Shown piece after piece: positions 36,669-46,413 of a stretch of DNA of 64,000 bases. Position 1 is the stretch's first letter. Every line of letters starts with the position of its first letter. The notes under the pieces were generated by a model that was not told where the DNA came from, searched no databases, and saw nothing but the letters and a program-made list of their open reading frames with translations. Both the position numbers and the translations under genes were made by a program. The stretch is from Paenibacillus ihbetae (GTDB taxonomy: Bacteria > Bacillota > Bacilli > Paenibacillales > Paenibacillaceae): assembly GCF_002741055.1 (NCBI RefSeq), contig NZ_CP016809.1, positions 4,938,501 to 5,002,500 of the forward strand. The letters run 5' to 3'.

Positions 36669-36937
36669 GGTCAGGGATCGGACTCCTTTTCATTTGGCAG
36701 GGTACAATAGCAGGTTCTGCGAATCCATGTGTTTGGGATAAGTACAATGGCGCAGAGGAAGTGCTTTTCTTCAGATCAAGAATTCTGGACTTAAAATATA
36801 CAGCTTAAATTTTAAAGATTTCTTGTAATTATGTTATCGGCCGCATGGCTCAAAAAATAAAATTTTATGCCATTGGTCCTTCGTAAACATGTAAAAGATC
36901 AGGGTTAACGTCCGGTGTTAGAAGGGGGAGATTTACG

Positions 36938-37840
36938 GTGACATTGCAGCAATTGAAGTATGTGATAGAGGTTGCGGGCCGGGGCTCGATGAATGAGGCA
37001 GCCAAGCGTTTGTTTATTTCCCAGCCCAGCCTGTCCAATGCGATCAAGGACCTGGAAGAGGAGCTAGGCATCACGATATTTGAAAGGACGAACAAAGGAA
37101 TCATCCTGTCCAAGGAAGGAGCCGAGTTTCTCGGATATGCCCGGCAGGTCGTCGAGCAGGCGGAGCTGCTGGAGGGAAGGTATCTGAACGCCAAGCCGTC
37201 ACCGCAGCATTTCTCGGTGTCGACGCAGCATTATGCTTTTGCCGTGAATGCCTTCGTCCATTTGGTTCAGGAGTACGGACAGGAGGAGTATGAGCTTGCG
37301 CTTCGTGAGACGAAGACTTATGAAATCATTCAGGATGTGAAGACCTTCCGCAGCGAGATCGGGATCCTGTACCTTAATGAATTTAACGCCAAGGTCATCA
37401 ACAAGCTGCTGAAGGACGCCGGTTTAGAGTTTAACAGCCTGTTCACAGCGAAGCCGCATATTTTTATCAGCATCCATAACCCGCTTGCCAAGCAGTCCAT
37501 CGTCACGATCGAAGAGCTGCAGCATTATCCGTACCTGTCCTTCGAACAGGGGGAATATAATTCCTTCCATTTCTCCGAGGAGATTCTGAGTACGTTGTCG
37601 CATAAAAAAAGCATCCGGGTCAACGACCGCGCTACCTTGTTCAACCTGCTGATCGGCCTGAACGGTTATACGATTTCCACGGGCGTGCTCAGTGCGGATT
37701 TGAACGGCAACGAGATCATTCCCGTCCCTCTGGCGTGCGATGAGACGATCAACGTCGGCTGGATCCATCATAAAAATATCGCGCTCTCCAAGCTGGCCAC
37801 GGCGTATGTGGAGGCTCTGCATGCGGCGATTTCCGATTGA
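36938..37840 (+). CDS. LysR family transcriptional regulator
   Basis: A 300-residue LysR protein starting at GTG 36938 with GAAGGGGGAG upstream. HTH: QLKYVIEVAGRGSMNEAAKR, then SQPSLSNAIKDLEEELGITIF. The effector domain spans 90-298. Its N-terminal signature resembles sulfur/methionine regulators of the CmbR/MetR group of Firmicutes, but the resemblance is not proof. It is transcribed away from the chemoreceptor and upstream of the threonine catabolic operon on the same strand; no target is obvious. Confidence 0.85.
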   Translation: MTLQQLKYVIEVAGRGSMNEAAKRLFISQPSLSNAIKDLEEELGITIFERTNKGIILSKEGAEFLGYARQVVEQAELLEGRYLNAKPSPQHFSVSTQHYAFAVNAFVHLVQEYGQEEYELALRETKTYEIIQDVKTFRSEIGILYLNEFNAKVINKLLKDAGLEFNSLFTAKPHIFISIHNPLAKQSIVTIEELQHYPYLSFEQGEYNSFHFSEEILSTLSHKKSIRVNDRATLFNLLIGLNGYTISTGVLSADLNGNEIIPVPLACDETINVGWIHHKNIALSKLATAYVEALHAAISD

Positions 37841-37993
37841 CCGGGCTTTTGCACAGGGCTGATATAGCCTCTGCTTTGAACAGCTGTAGCTTTTACTAGT
37901 TGCTTCATAGCGAGAGCTTGAATTTATCGAAGAAATAGCGAGTGAGATCGGGATAATACTTTATCTGAAAGCATCCTCCGGGGTAATGATAGG

Positions 37994-38012
37994 AAAGACG
38001 CTCTGTCTTTTT
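37994..38012 (+). terminator. possible terminator of the LysR gene at 36938
   Basis: AAAGAC (37994-37999) and GTCTTT (38005-38010) around a 5-nt loop, followed by TT. Short stem, 150 bp past the stop. Confidence 0.4.
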
Positions 38013-38074
38013 AGATCATGGCACGGGGGATTTTTGATTTCATAGTCTAATATAACATATATTTGTGCGAGATA

Positions 38075-38103
38075 TTGCATATATGTGAGGTTTTGCATAC
38101 AAT
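38075..38103 (+). promoter_or_regulatory. probable promoter of the kbl-tdh operon
   Basis: TTGCAT (38075-38080), 17 bp, TACAAT (38098-38103). It predicts a leader of about 340 nt before kbl. Confidence 0.55.
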
Positions 38104-38451
38104 GGAGTTGTAATTGATAGGATGTTCAGTGCGAGTTTAAAAAGTCGGTTTTCAGCACCGAAGCGTATGCTTCCGAAGTGCGTTTCTTCAAAACGCTTTA
38201 GGTTAGATGAAGATAGGGACTGAGGAGCGGAGCTACACGTGTTCGCAGAAAACGCCTTCGGAAACATCTGCTGTATTGGGTACGTGAGCACCTACAATGT
38301 TTCCGCAGGAAACATACTTCGGAAGCATCTGCTTAGGCCCGGCTGAATTCAAGATTCGATGCCGAGATACTTCTTGACTCCCTTCGTGATCGAAAAATGA
38401 CTTTTTGAACAACCTCTTTCAGATTCATCATCCATTTAGGAGGGAAATGAT
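38104..38451 (+). other. long leader with repeat-like hairpins before kbl
   Basis: No coding region is seen. GCACCGAAGCGTATGCTTCC (38154-38173) folds on GAAGC/GCTTC, GCGTTTCTTCAAAACGC forms a hairpin near 38180-38196, and two related words, CTTCGGAAACATCTGCT (38256 area) and CTTCGGAAGCATCTGCT (38318 area), recur 62 bp apart. TTTCCGCAGGAAA is a further small palindrome near 38300. No known riboswitch core (glycine, T-box, SAM) was recognised. Confidence 0.5.
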
Positions 38452-39642
38452 ATGCCAAGTCACTCGTTAAGCGCTTTCTTGCAGCAAAATTTAACCGAAC
38501 TCAAGGAGCAGGGGCTCTATAATACGATCCAGCCGCTCGAAAGCCCGAACGGTCCGATCATCAAGATTCAAGGACGCGAATTCGTAAATTTGTCCTCCAA
38601 CAATTATTTGGGCCTTGCCAATGACGAGCGGCTGAAGGAAGCGGCAATCCGGGCAACCCGGGAATTTGGGACAGGAAGCGGCGCCGTGCGCAGCATTAAC
38701 GGAACGCTGTCGCTTCACGTGGAGCTTGAAGAGAAGCTGGCCCAGTTCAAAGGAACGGAAGCCGTGCTGTCGTACCAATCCGGGTTCAACTGCAATATGG
38801 CGGCCATTTCGGCTGTGATGGGCGCCGGGGATGCCATTCTCTCGGATGAGCTGAACCATGCTTCGATCATTGACGGCTGCCGGCTGACGAAAGCGAAGGT
38901 GATTCGCTACAACCACTCGGATATGGATGATTTGCGGACCAAAGCCCGCGAGGCGAGAGAATCCGGGCAATACGATAAAATTATGGTTATAACCGACGGT
39001 GTATTTTCCATGGACGGCGATATCGCCAAGCTGCCGGAAATCGTGGAAATCGCGGAGGCTTATGATCTCATTACTTATGTTGACGATGCCCATGGCTCCG
39101 GGGTCCTTGGGGACGGAGCGGGGACGGTGAAGCATTTCGGGTTGTCGGACCGGGTCGATCTGCAGATCGGAACGCTGTCCAAGGCTGTCGGCGTGGTCGG
39201 CGGTTACGTAGCCGGATCCAGCGATTTGATCGACTGGCTCAAGGTCCGCAGCCGGCCATTCCTCTTCTCGACCGCGCTCCCTCCGGGTGCAGTAGCAGCA
39301 TGCATCACCGCGATTGATATCCTTCAGAACAGCAAGGAGCTTCAATCGAAGCTGTGGGAAAACACCCGCTACTTGCAGGAAGGTCTCCGGCAGCTCGGCT
39401 ACTCGACCGGCGCTACGGAAACACCGATTACGCCTTGCATCATCGGGGACGAATCGACGACTCAGAAGTTCAGCACCCGTCTCTACGAAAAGGGTGTTTA
39501 CGCCAAAGCGATCGTGTTCCCTACAGTGCCGAAAGGGACGGGGAGAGTACGCAACATGCCTACCGCGATCCATACGAAGGAAATGCTGGACCGCGCGCTT
39601 GCGGCATACGAAACCATCGGACGCGAGCTTGGTCTGATCTAA
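38452..39642 (+). CDS. kbl: glycine C-acetyltransferase (2-amino-3-ketobutyrate CoA ligase)
   Basis: A 396-residue PLP enzyme that cleaves 2-amino-3-oxobutanoate with CoA to glycine and acetyl-CoA, the second step of threonine breakdown. Family marks: [45 protein letters not shown], and the PLP lysine in [12 protein letters not shown] (Lys244). [15 protein letters not shown] substrate-loop residues are present as [12 protein letters not shown]. Length matches E. coli and Bacillus Kbl. ATG 38452 follows TAGGAGGGAAATG. It is 16 bp upstream of tdh, forming a threonine catabolic operon. Confidence 0.93.
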   Translation: MPSHSLSAFLQQNLTELKEQGLYNTIQPLESPNGPIIKIQGREFVNLSSNNYLGLANDERLKEAAIRATREFGTGSGAVRSINGTLSLHVELEEKLAQFKGTEAVLSYQSGFNCNMAAISAVMGAGDAILSDELNHASIIDGCRLTKAKVIRYNHSDMDDLRTKAREARESGQYDKIMVITDGVFSMDGDIAKLPEIVEIAEAYDLITYVDDAHGSGVLGDGAGTVKHFGLSDRVDLQIGTLSKAVGVVGGYVAGSSDLIDWLKVRSRPFLFSTALPPGAVAACITAIDILQNSKELQSKLWENTRYLQEGLRQLGYSTGATETPITPCIIGDESTTQKFSTRLYEKGVYAKAIVFPTVPKGTGRVRNMPTAIHTKEMLDRALAAYETIGRELGLI

Positions 39643-39658
39643 GAAGGAGGCATGATTC

Positions 39659-40627
39659 ATGAAACGAATCCTGGTCACGGGTGCACTCGGTCAGATCGGT
39701 TCGGACCTGATCGTGAAGCTGCGGCAAATCTACGGGGATGAAGCCGTGCTGGCAACGGATATTCGTCAATCGCAAAGCGAAGCGGTGCAGAGCGGACCGT
39801 TTCGGCTGTTGGACGTTACGGACAGCAAGGCCTTCTATGACGCGGCTAAAGAACATCGTGCAGATACGATTATTCATCTGGCGGCCCTGTTGTCCGCGCG
39901 GGCGGAATCGAATCCGGCGCTTGCCTGGAATCTGAATATGGGCGGCCTGCTGAGCGCGCTGGAGACGGCACGGGCGTTGTCATGCCAGTTCTTTACGCCG
40001 AGCTCGATCGCAGCCTTCGGAGCGGATACCCCGAAGCGTGCGACTCCGCAGGATACGCTGCAGCGTCCGCTGACGATGTACGGAGTGAGCAAAGTATCGG
40101 GCGAGCTGCTGTGCGATTATTACCATCATAAATACGGCGTGGATACGAGAGGACTCCGTTTTCCAGGGCTAATCTCCCACTCTGCGCCACCCGGGGGAGG
40201 TACGACCGATTACGCGGTCGATATGTATTGGGAAGCGGTTCGCAGCGGCTCATACACCTCCTATATTGCAAAAGGAACGTACCTTGACATGATGTATATG
40301 CCGGATGCCATATCCGCGATCATTACGCTGATGGAGGCAGACGGTTGCCGGTTGAAGCACCGGAACGCCTTTAATGTGACGGCAATGAGCGTTGAGCCTG
40401 AATCGATCGCGGCCAGCATCCGCCGGCATATCCCGGACTTTAAGCTGGATTATCAGGTCGATCCGGTTCGCCAGTCCATTGCGAACGAATGGCCGGACGC
40501 AATTGATGCAACTTGCGCACGCGAAGAATGGGGATTTGATGTACAATATGATTTGAACCGTATGACGGATGATATGGTATCGAAGCTTACAGAGAAGCTG
40601 CGGGCGGATCAGAGCAAAATCAGCTAG
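39659..40627 (+). CDS. tdh: L-threonine 3-dehydrogenase, short-chain (SDR/epimerase-like) type
   Basis: A 322-residue NAD-dependent enzyme oxidising L-threonine to 2-amino-3-oxobutanoate. It is the epimerase-like SDR form, not the zinc MDR form of E. coli: Rossmann GALGQIG at 8-14, catalytic Tyr141/Lys145 (MYGVSK), Ser/Thr in TPSSIAAFG, and the family stretch GLRFPGLIS followed by GGTTDYAVDMYWEA. Starts 16 bp after kbl with AAGGAGGCATG. The unstable product is passed to Kbl, which explains the tight pairing. Confidence 0.92.
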   Translation: MKRILVTGALGQIGSDLIVKLRQIYGDEAVLATDIRQSQSEAVQSGPFRLLDVTDSKAFYDAAKEHRADTIIHLAALLSARAESNPALAWNLNMGGLLSALETARALSCQFFTPSSIAAFGADTPKRATPQDTLQRPLTMYGVSKVSGELLCDYYHHKYGVDTRGLRFPGLISHSAPPGGGTTDYAVDMYWEAVRSGSYTSYIAKGTYLDMMYMPDAISAIITLMEADGCRLKHRNAFNVTAMSVEPESIAASIRRHIPDFKLDYQVDPVRQSIANEWPDAIDATCAREEWGFDVQYDLNRMTDDMVSKLTEKLRADQSKIS

Positions 40628-40660
40628 CCGTTTTAGGTACCGAAGGAGGATATTGTACGA

Positions 40661-41230
40661 TTGGAACCCATTCATAAAAAGGTAGGGAGAAATTTACAAG
40701 CGATTCGAAAATCGAGGGGCCTCAGCCTGGACAATGTATCGGAGCTGACGGGCGTAAGCAAAGCGATGCTCGGCCAGATCGAGCGCGGGGATTCGAACCC
40801 GACGATCTCGGTGTTATGGCGCATCGTCAGCGGTCTGGGAATATCATTCACGACGCTGATCGAGGAAGCGGAGACCGAGGTGACGGTCGTATCGCCCGAA
40901 GATGTGGAGCCTTTCCATGAGGCAGAAGGCGCATACCGGGTGCACCCTCTGTTCTCGTACAACCTGCGGACCAAATTCGAGTCGTATATGGTCATCATGG
41001 ATCCGGGGTGCGATCATGGATCGGAAGCGCATAACGACGGCGTCGAGGAATATATATTTGTCCACCAGGGAGAGCTCGAGCTCTGGCGGGAGGATGAATG
41101 CTATACGGTGCCTGCGGGAAGCTCCGTGCATTTCGCGGCCAATCGTCCCCACCGTTACCGGAACCCGGGGAACGAGATTACGAAATTTTATACGATTATT
41201 TTCTATGCGGATGCCGCGGCACGCGGTTGA
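40661..41230 (+). CDS. XRE-cupin transcriptional regulator
   Basis: A 189-residue regulator: HTH_3 at about 9-63 (NLQAIRKSRGLSLDNVSELT, then SKAMLGQIERGDSNPT) and a C-terminal cupin (about 100-185) with SEAHNDGVEEYIFVHQGELEL and HRYRNPG. TTG 40661 is the start; AAGGAGGA lies 10 nt upstream. The gene is third in the kbl-tdh operon, 33 bp after tdh, and probably senses an amino acid or derivative through the cupin to control this operon or related transport (inference). HTH-cupin regulators of amino-acid catabolism are common. Confidence 0.87.
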   Translation: MEPIHKKVGRNLQAIRKSRGLSLDNVSELTGVSKAMLGQIERGDSNPTISVLWRIVSGLGISFTTLIEEAETEVTVVSPEDVEPFHEAEGAYRVHPLFSYNLRTKFESYMVIMDPGCDHGSEAHNDGVEEYIFVHQGELELWREDECYTVPAGSSVHFAANRPHRYRNPGNEITKFYTIIFYADAAARG

Positions 41231-41301
41231 ACAGTTTGAAGAGTGTTAATTATAGAGGGGGATGGAGTGTGACAACCCCTTCAAGCATAGACATACTAAC
41301 C

Positions 41302-41332
41302 AACAACCTCCAATGAAATGGAGGTTGTTTGT
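41302..41332 (+). terminator. terminator of the kbl-tdh-XRE operon
   Basis: AACAACCTCCA (41302-41312), 6-nt loop, TGGAGGTTGTT (41319-41329), then TTTG. Strong perfect 11-bp stem, short T tract. Confidence 0.75.
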
Positions 41333-41763
41333 CGACCCCCCAAAAAAATAAACAAGCAATCTGTACTAATACCATAAAGGAAACTTCACTTCGGGGAGAA
41401 GGGATCAGCGATCGGCAGATGTGCCTGCAACATGGCCGATCCCTCCCGGTGAAACTGGCATGCTTAAGGGTGCATCAACCAAAGCATGCTGCCAGCGGCG
41501 AGATCTGAACCGGAGATAGCCTGTGATCGTCTTGATGACTTCCACAAAATACAGTGTATATACGATTTCAAGCGGCCATATCGGAGATCCTAACCGGTCA
41601 TGCCTGATCCGTCTCTCCTATCGGGCTAATACCAGAGACATGTTTTTCAACTCCTCTCCATAAAAGTGTTGGTAAATCGCGCGTTTTCTTCTAATATGAA
41701 GCTATTACATGAAATGCGGAGAAAGGGAGCAATCAAGTTCCATAGAAACGCAAGGCTTCTAAT
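41333..41763. other. intergenic region without recognised feature
   Basis: 431 bp between the terminator and the cre-like box. No supported gene or RNA; it should carry the promoter of the following AraC gene. Confidence 0.4.
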
Positions 41764-41778
41764 TAGAAAGCGCTTCCA
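41764..41778 (+). promoter_or_regulatory. cre-like catabolite-control box
   Basis: TAGAAAGCGCTTCCA fits WTGNAANCGNWNNCW at all but one position. It lies 100 bp before the AraC start and resembles the box at 8555, suggesting CcpA control of both sugar-uptake clusters. Confidence 0.5.
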
Positions 41779-41877
41779 GATACTCCGGCGGTTCCGGGCC
41801 AAACACGGTCAGCATGTTTATCGGCATGGCTGACGAATCGGTATGGATGAACAACCTTTTGGGTCAGGGGGATGTCT

Positions 41878-44133
41878 ATGGGGAACAAAGCATGGTTTTA
41901 CCGTCAGCTGCTATCGTATATGCCCGTCTTTTTTATTGTCATTTCCTTTGTGTTTTTCGTGTTTTTCCAAATGCTTGGCGAACAGTCGCGGCAGGGAGCG
42001 GTGCAAGCCAATGAGACGATGATCCAGCAGGCGATGCGGTCGGTGGATAACTCGCTGAAGTCCATTGATCAGATGCTGGTGCAGGAGCTGCTGTTTAATC
42101 CGGATCTGTCCGATTTTTTCAGCTCCGAGAATCAGGATGACGTTTACCTGAATATGCAGGCCTTGCAAGCGATGAAGCAGTTCAAGGTATCCAGTCCCCT
42201 TGTGGATTCCATGGCGCTGGTGCGCACGCAGGATGAATATGTTCTAACCACATCCTCCGCCTTCAAGCTTCAGGACTATGCGGATTATGCCTTCCTTAAA
42301 CCTTACTTGAGCCGGAAAAACAGCGAAGCCCAGTGGAGCGGCATCCGGGATTTTCGCGAATTCAGCTTTAACGGTGCACGGCAGACGGTCACGCTCGTCC
42401 GGGACGCCCCGTTCGTATCCCGCGGCCGGGGGCTGATTGCGGTCAACATCAACGTGGATGCCATATCCCAAATGGTTCAGGGGATGTATAACTCGGACGT
42501 CAGCTTTATCCGAATGAAGGATGCCGACGGCCGTTCCATGACCCCGGGGGCGATGGCGGCGGAGGACAGAGAGCCGGTGTCCAGCGCAGTCTCTCCGTAC
42601 ACGGGCTGGGTATATGAGGGCGGCCTGACGCAGGGCAGGGTGGTCGGCATCGTAAGCCAGCTGTACAACGTGTGGTTCATGGTAGGCATATTGATGTGTT
42701 TGGCCGGCATTGCGTGGATCGTTTATGTTACACGCAGAAATTACAAGCCGGTCGAGGCGATCGTGTCCCAGGTTCAGAAATATACACAGACCAAGACAAA
42801 CGCCTTGCTTCACGGCGGCAAGCAGGATGAGTTTGCTTTCATTGAATCGGCGCTTGAGAGCATTTTGGAGCAGTCCAACAGCTTTCAGCAGCAGCATCGC
42901 GAGGATTTGCTGCTTCGGAAGGCTTATTTGTTTCAGCAGCTGATCGAGGGGCAGTATCCGCTGCAATTGGAGCAGTGGAATGAACAGAGGGATCTGATCG
43001 AGCTGCCGGATCTCGCCTCTCCTCAGATCGTCAGCGTGATGGAGATCGATAAGTACGCCCTCTTCTGCGAACAGTACCGGGAGCAGGATCAATATTTATT
43101 GAAATTTGCTCTGAAGAGCGTGGTTCAGGAAACGGCAGCCGCACGGGGAGCCGTCCTTTGGGCGGAATGGACATCCGCATCGAAGCTGGGCGTTATCATC
43201 CAGGTTGATCCGTTTCCGGATACGATGCAGCAGGCTGCCGCTATACTCGAAGATGCCCGCCGGTGGGTGGAGGAGCATTTGAAGCTGACCGTAACGATCG
43301 GTATGGGAAAGCTGGCGGAGCCGTATACGGAAATTCCGGCGTCGTACAGCCAGGCGCTCAAGGCACTGAAATATAAAATGATTCTAGGCGAGAACAGAAT
43401 CATTCCTCATGGACAAATCGCCGGCGAGGAGCGTGGACATGCGTTTGATTTCCTGAATCTGATCCGTTCCATCGCCCAGTCCATCCGCATGGTGAATCCG
43501 GATTGGCGGGAGAAATATGAAACCCTGATCGAGCATATCGAGAAGAATATGCTGGACCGGGACGGGGTTCATAGTCTAGCGGATTACTTGATCTATGCGC
43601 TCGGCCGGGAATTGTCCTGCATGGCGAAGGAGTTTCAGGACGTGTGGCTCAGCGAGGGACAGCCTCAACTGCGGCATGCGCTGCAGCGATCGGACACGCT
43701 GGAGCAGCTGCAGCAAAACTGCGGCGATGCGCTCTCGTCCTTGTACGAGGGCATGGCCTCGATCCTCGACGGGCGCAATCATGCCGATACCATCCGGCGA
43801 ATTCGGCAGTACATGGAGGAGAATTCGGCGAATCCCGATCTGTCGCTGAATTACTTGAGCGAACGGTTCCATATGAATTGGAAAACGCTCAGCAAGCTGT
43901 TCCGGGAGGAGACGGGCCAGAAGTTCGTGGATTATTTGATTGAGCTGCGGATCACGCATGCCCGGAGGCTGCTAGTCGAGACGACCCTGCCTGTTCAGGA
44001 AATCGCGACCAAGGTCGGATACTCGAATGCCATCTCATTTGGCCGGATGTTCAAAAAAATAGTGGGCCTGTCCCCTGGCGAATATCGGGACCAGGCGGCT
44101 TCCGGGGATGCGAACCGCATCGCCGGAGGCTAG
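41878..44133 (+). CDS. membrane-bound AraC family regulator of the second sugar ABC cluster
   Basis: 751 residues with the same plan as the regulator at 5903: TM1 at about 12-35, extracellular sensor to about 260, TM2 (VWFMVGILMCLAGIAWIVYV), cytoplasmic linker, and a C-terminal AraC double HTH (about 650-745: LNYLSERFHMNWKTLSKLFRE and VQEIATKVGYSNAISFGRMFK). ATG 41878 is preferred over an ATG two codons earlier because AGGGGGATG sits at better spacing. It should sense a sugar outside the cell and activate the downstream permease-lipoprotein-fucosidase operon. A terminator separates them. Confidence 0.85.
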   Translation: MGNKAWFYRQLLSYMPVFFIVISFVFFVFFQMLGEQSRQGAVQANETMIQQAMRSVDNSLKSIDQMLVQELLFNPDLSDFFSSENQDDVYLNMQALQAMKQFKVSSPLVDSMALVRTQDEYVLTTSSAFKLQDYADYAFLKPYLSRKNSEAQWSGIRDFREFSFNGARQTVTLVRDAPFVSRGRGLIAVNINVDAISQMVQGMYNSDVSFIRMKDADGRSMTPGAMAAEDREPVSSAVSPYTGWVYEGGLTQGRVVGIVSQLYNVWFMVGILMCLAGIAWIVYVTRRNYKPVEAIVSQVQKYTQTKTNALLHGGKQDEFAFIESALESILEQSNSFQQQHREDLLLRKAYLFQQLIEGQYPLQLEQWNEQRDLIELPDLASPQIVSVMEIDKYALFCEQYREQDQYLLKFALKSVVQETAAARGAVLWAEWTSASKLGVIIQVDPFPDTMQQAAAILEDARRWVEEHLKLTVTIGMGKLAEPYTEIPASYSQALKALKYKMILGENRIIPHGQIAGEERGHAFDFLNLIRSIAQSIRMVNPDWREKYETLIEHIEKNMLDRDGVHSLADYLIYALGRELSCMAKEFQDVWLSEGQPQLRHALQRSDTLEQLQQNCGDALSSLYEGMASILDGRNHADTIRRIRQYMEENSANPDLSLNYLSERFHMNWKTLSKLFREETGQKFVDYLIELRITHARRLLVETTLPVQEIATKVGYSNAISFGRMFKKIVGLSPGEYRDQAASGDANRIAGG

Positions 44134-44173
44134 GAGAGGGGCGGCCCATGCACGATACGTAAGATGCTTGAAT

Positions 44174-44205
44174 TCCCGCGGAATGCGCTATTCTGCGGGA
44201 TTTTT
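44174..44205 (+). terminator. terminator of the second AraC gene
   Basis: TCCCGCGGAAT (44174-44184) pairs with ATTCTGCGGGA (44190-44200), one mismatch or bulge, then TTTTT. Confidence 0.8.
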
Positions 44206-44320
44206 AATGGGCGAGGAGTTTGGTTTACCGGCGGAAAAAGGTTTACCCGCCCCATGCTCCCCTGAATTATGGCACCGGGCCTGCTTCGCGGAAATACGTT
44301 GGTCCGGCGAATCTTGTTTA

Positions 44321-44349
44321 TTGAACGGCCGGGCGGCTCCTCCTAGACT
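44321..44349 (+). promoter_or_regulatory. possible promoter of the fucosidase/transporter operon
   Basis: TTGAAC (44321-44326), 17 bp, TAGACT (44344-44349), 36 bp before the permease ATG. Each hexamer matches consensus at 4 of 6; a weak promoter would suit AraC activation. Confidence 0.4.
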
Positions 44350-44384
44350 AAGGATCATCAAAACCGAAAAGGAGGGGCAGCCCG

Positions 44385-45353
44385 ATGGCTCGCATGAGCA
44401 AAGCAATGGAAGCAACGACCGGAATGAATGTCCCATTGCACAAGCCCGGAAGCAGAACAAGGAAGAAGCTGATGAAGCATTGGCAATTTTACCTGCTCGT
44501 GTTCTTCCCTCTGCTGTATATCGTCATTTTTAAATATGTTCCGATGTTCGGCGTTCTGATTGCATTTAAGGAATACAACGTCGTTCAGGGAATATTCGGA
44601 AGCCCCTGGGTGGGATTCGATTATTTCAAACAGCTGTTTGAGGCTCCGTTCTTCTGGCAGTATGTCCGAAATACGCTGGAAATTTCCTTGTACGGACTGC
44701 TCGTCGGCTTCCCGGCACCAATCCTGCTGGCACTGGCCCTGAATGAAATACGTAACGGCAGGTTCAAGAAGACGGTCCAAATGGTCACGTATGCGCCTTA
44801 TTTTATTTCGACCGTGGTCATCGTTTCGATCCTCATCGTGAATTTATCGCCGAATACCGGACTCATGTCCAATCTGTATCGGGCGCTGGGGCTTGAGCCC
44901 GTAGATTTTCTAGGCATCCCGGGGCTGTTCAAGTCCATCTATGTCTGGTCCGACGCATGGCAGTTCACCGGTTATGGAGCCATCATCTACATCGCGGCGC
45001 TCGCCGGCGTGAATCCGGATCTGTACGAGGCGGCCAGGGTAGATGGAGCGACCCGGCTTCAGAAGATCATCAATATCGATATTCCGAGCCTGTTCCCGGT
45101 GATCGTCATCCTCCTGATCCTGAATCTTGGCAACGTAATGAGCCTTGGCTTCGAGAAAATTTATCTTATGCAAAACCCGCTCAACCAGAATACGTCGGAG
45201 GTCATCTCCACGTATGTGTACAAGGTCGGACTGCTCGGTGCGAACTTCAGCTTCTCGGCAGCGATCGGCCTGTTCAACTCCGTCATTAACTTTATTTTGC
45301 TGGTTATCGTCAATTTTGTATCCCGCAAGGTATCGTCCACGAGCCTATGGTAA
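44385..45353 (+). CDS. sugar ABC transporter permease (LplB type)
   Basis: 322 residues, six helices, EAA loop YEAARVDGATRLQKIINIDIP. Paralogue of the permease at 10572 with the same ending style (SRKVSSTSLW versus SKRVSNTSLF). The N-terminus has a 28-residue basic/polar extension before the first helix. ATG 44385 follows AAAGGAGGGGCAG. First gene of an operon continuing with a YtcP-type permease, a lipoprotein and an alpha-fucosidase; no ATPase gene is present. Probable substrate: fucosylated oligosaccharide, by context. Confidence 0.9.
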   Translation: MARMSKAMEATTGMNVPLHKPGSRTRKKLMKHWQFYLLVFFPLLYIVIFKYVPMFGVLIAFKEYNVVQGIFGSPWVGFDYFKQLFEAPFFWQYVRNTLEISLYGLLVGFPAPILLALALNEIRNGRFKKTVQMVTYAPYFISTVVIVSILIVNLSPNTGLMSNLYRALGLEPVDFLGIPGLFKSIYVWSDAWQFTGYGAIIYIAALAGVNPDLYEAARVDGATRLQKIINIDIPSLFPVIVILLILNLGNVMSLGFEKIYLMQNPLNQNTSEVISTYVYKVGLLGANFSFSAAIGLFNSVINFILLVIVNFVSRKVSSTSLW

Positions 45354-45368
45354 GAAAGGAGGATTCGC

Positions 45369-46265
45369 ATGAGCAGAACCGCTATTCGGGAGTCTGTCCA
45401 GGACCGGTTGTTTCTCGGCTTTGTGTATTTGTTTCTGTCGGTTATTCTGATCGTCATTCTGTTTCCGCTGCTCCATATTGTAAGCGCATCCTTTAGCTCG
45501 CCGGGGGCAGTATCCTCCGGAAAGGTGTGGCTGTGGCCGGTCGATGTTTCGCTGATAGGCTATAAAGCCGTATTCCAGAATGCCAATGTGCTGATCGGGT
45601 TCGGCAACTCGCTATTTTATGCGGTGGTCGGCACCCTCGTGAACGTAGCGTTTACCGTCATGCTGGCTTATCCGCTGGCCCGAAAGACGTTCTATGTCCG
45701 CAATATCATTATGATGCTGCTGGTGTTCACGATGTTCTTCGACGGGGGCTTGATCCCGAACTACCTGCTGGTCAAATCGCTGGGGATGCTCGATACAAGA
45801 TGGGCGATGATCATCCCGGGAGCCCTGGCCGTATTCCAGGTGATCATTGCCAGAACCTTCTTTCAGACGACCATTCCGGAAGAGCTGGCCGAAGCGGCGG
45901 AGATGGACGGGAGCAGCGACATTACGTTTTTTCTCAGAATCGCCCTGCCGTTATCCAAGCCGATCATTGCCGTGCTGGCCTTGATGTACGCCGTCGGACA
46001 TTGGAATTCCTACTTCAACGCCTTGATTTATTTGAAGGACAGCAGCTTGTTCCCGCTGCAAATTTTCCTACGGGACATTTTGATTCTGAATTCCGTCAGC
46101 GCCGAGATGGTCACCAACGTGAACGAGCTGCTTGTCCGCGAGGGGATGAAGGACCTGCTGAAATATTCACTGATTGTGGTAGCGAGCGCCCCGGTGCTGA
46201 TCATCTATCCGTTCGTGCAGAAGTATTTTGTCAAGGGCGTGATGATCGGTTCGCTCAAGGGATAG
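45369..46265 (+). CDS. sugar ABC transporter permease (YtcP type)
   Basis: 298 residues, starting 16 bp after the first permease with AAAGGAGGATTCGC. EAA loop LAEAAEMDGSSDITFFLRIALP; conserved tail FVQKYFVKGVMIGSLKG. It forms the channel with the LplB-type partner. The next gene, encoding the binding lipoprotein, begins 149 bp downstream. Confidence 0.9.
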   Translation: MSRTAIRESVQDRLFLGFVYLFLSVILIVILFPLLHIVSASFSSPGAVSSGKVWLWPVDVSLIGYKAVFQNANVLIGFGNSLFYAVVGTLVNVAFTVMLAYPLARKTFYVRNIIMMLLVFTMFFDGGLIPNYLLVKSLGMLDTRWAMIIPGALAVFQVIIARTFFQTTIPEELAEAAEMDGSSDITFFLRIALPLSKPIIAVLALMYAVGHWNSYFNALIYLKDSSLFPLQIFLRDILILNSVSAEMVTNVNELLVREGMKDLLKYSLIVVASAPVLIIYPFVQKYFVKGVMIGSLKG

Positions 46266-46413
46266 CCAAAGCCAAAGTGGAGCCGCAAGGGAAGGGGGTG
46301 AGGTACAGCCTGACATGCAAGCAATACAGCAGCTACGGGGGTAAATCTAGAAGGACTTGGATTGAAAGATGGTAAGACATGCGTTCAAATTCCATTCATG
46401 AGGAGGAGTTCGT

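Noticed and set aside
37841..38451. Glycine riboswitch or T-box before kbl
   Set aside because: Neither the tandem glycine aptamer core nor the T-box AGGGTGGAACCGCG-like motif was found.
38491..39678. 395-codon minus-strand frame opposite kbl
   Set aside because: Shadow of a highly conserved PLP enzyme on the plus strand.
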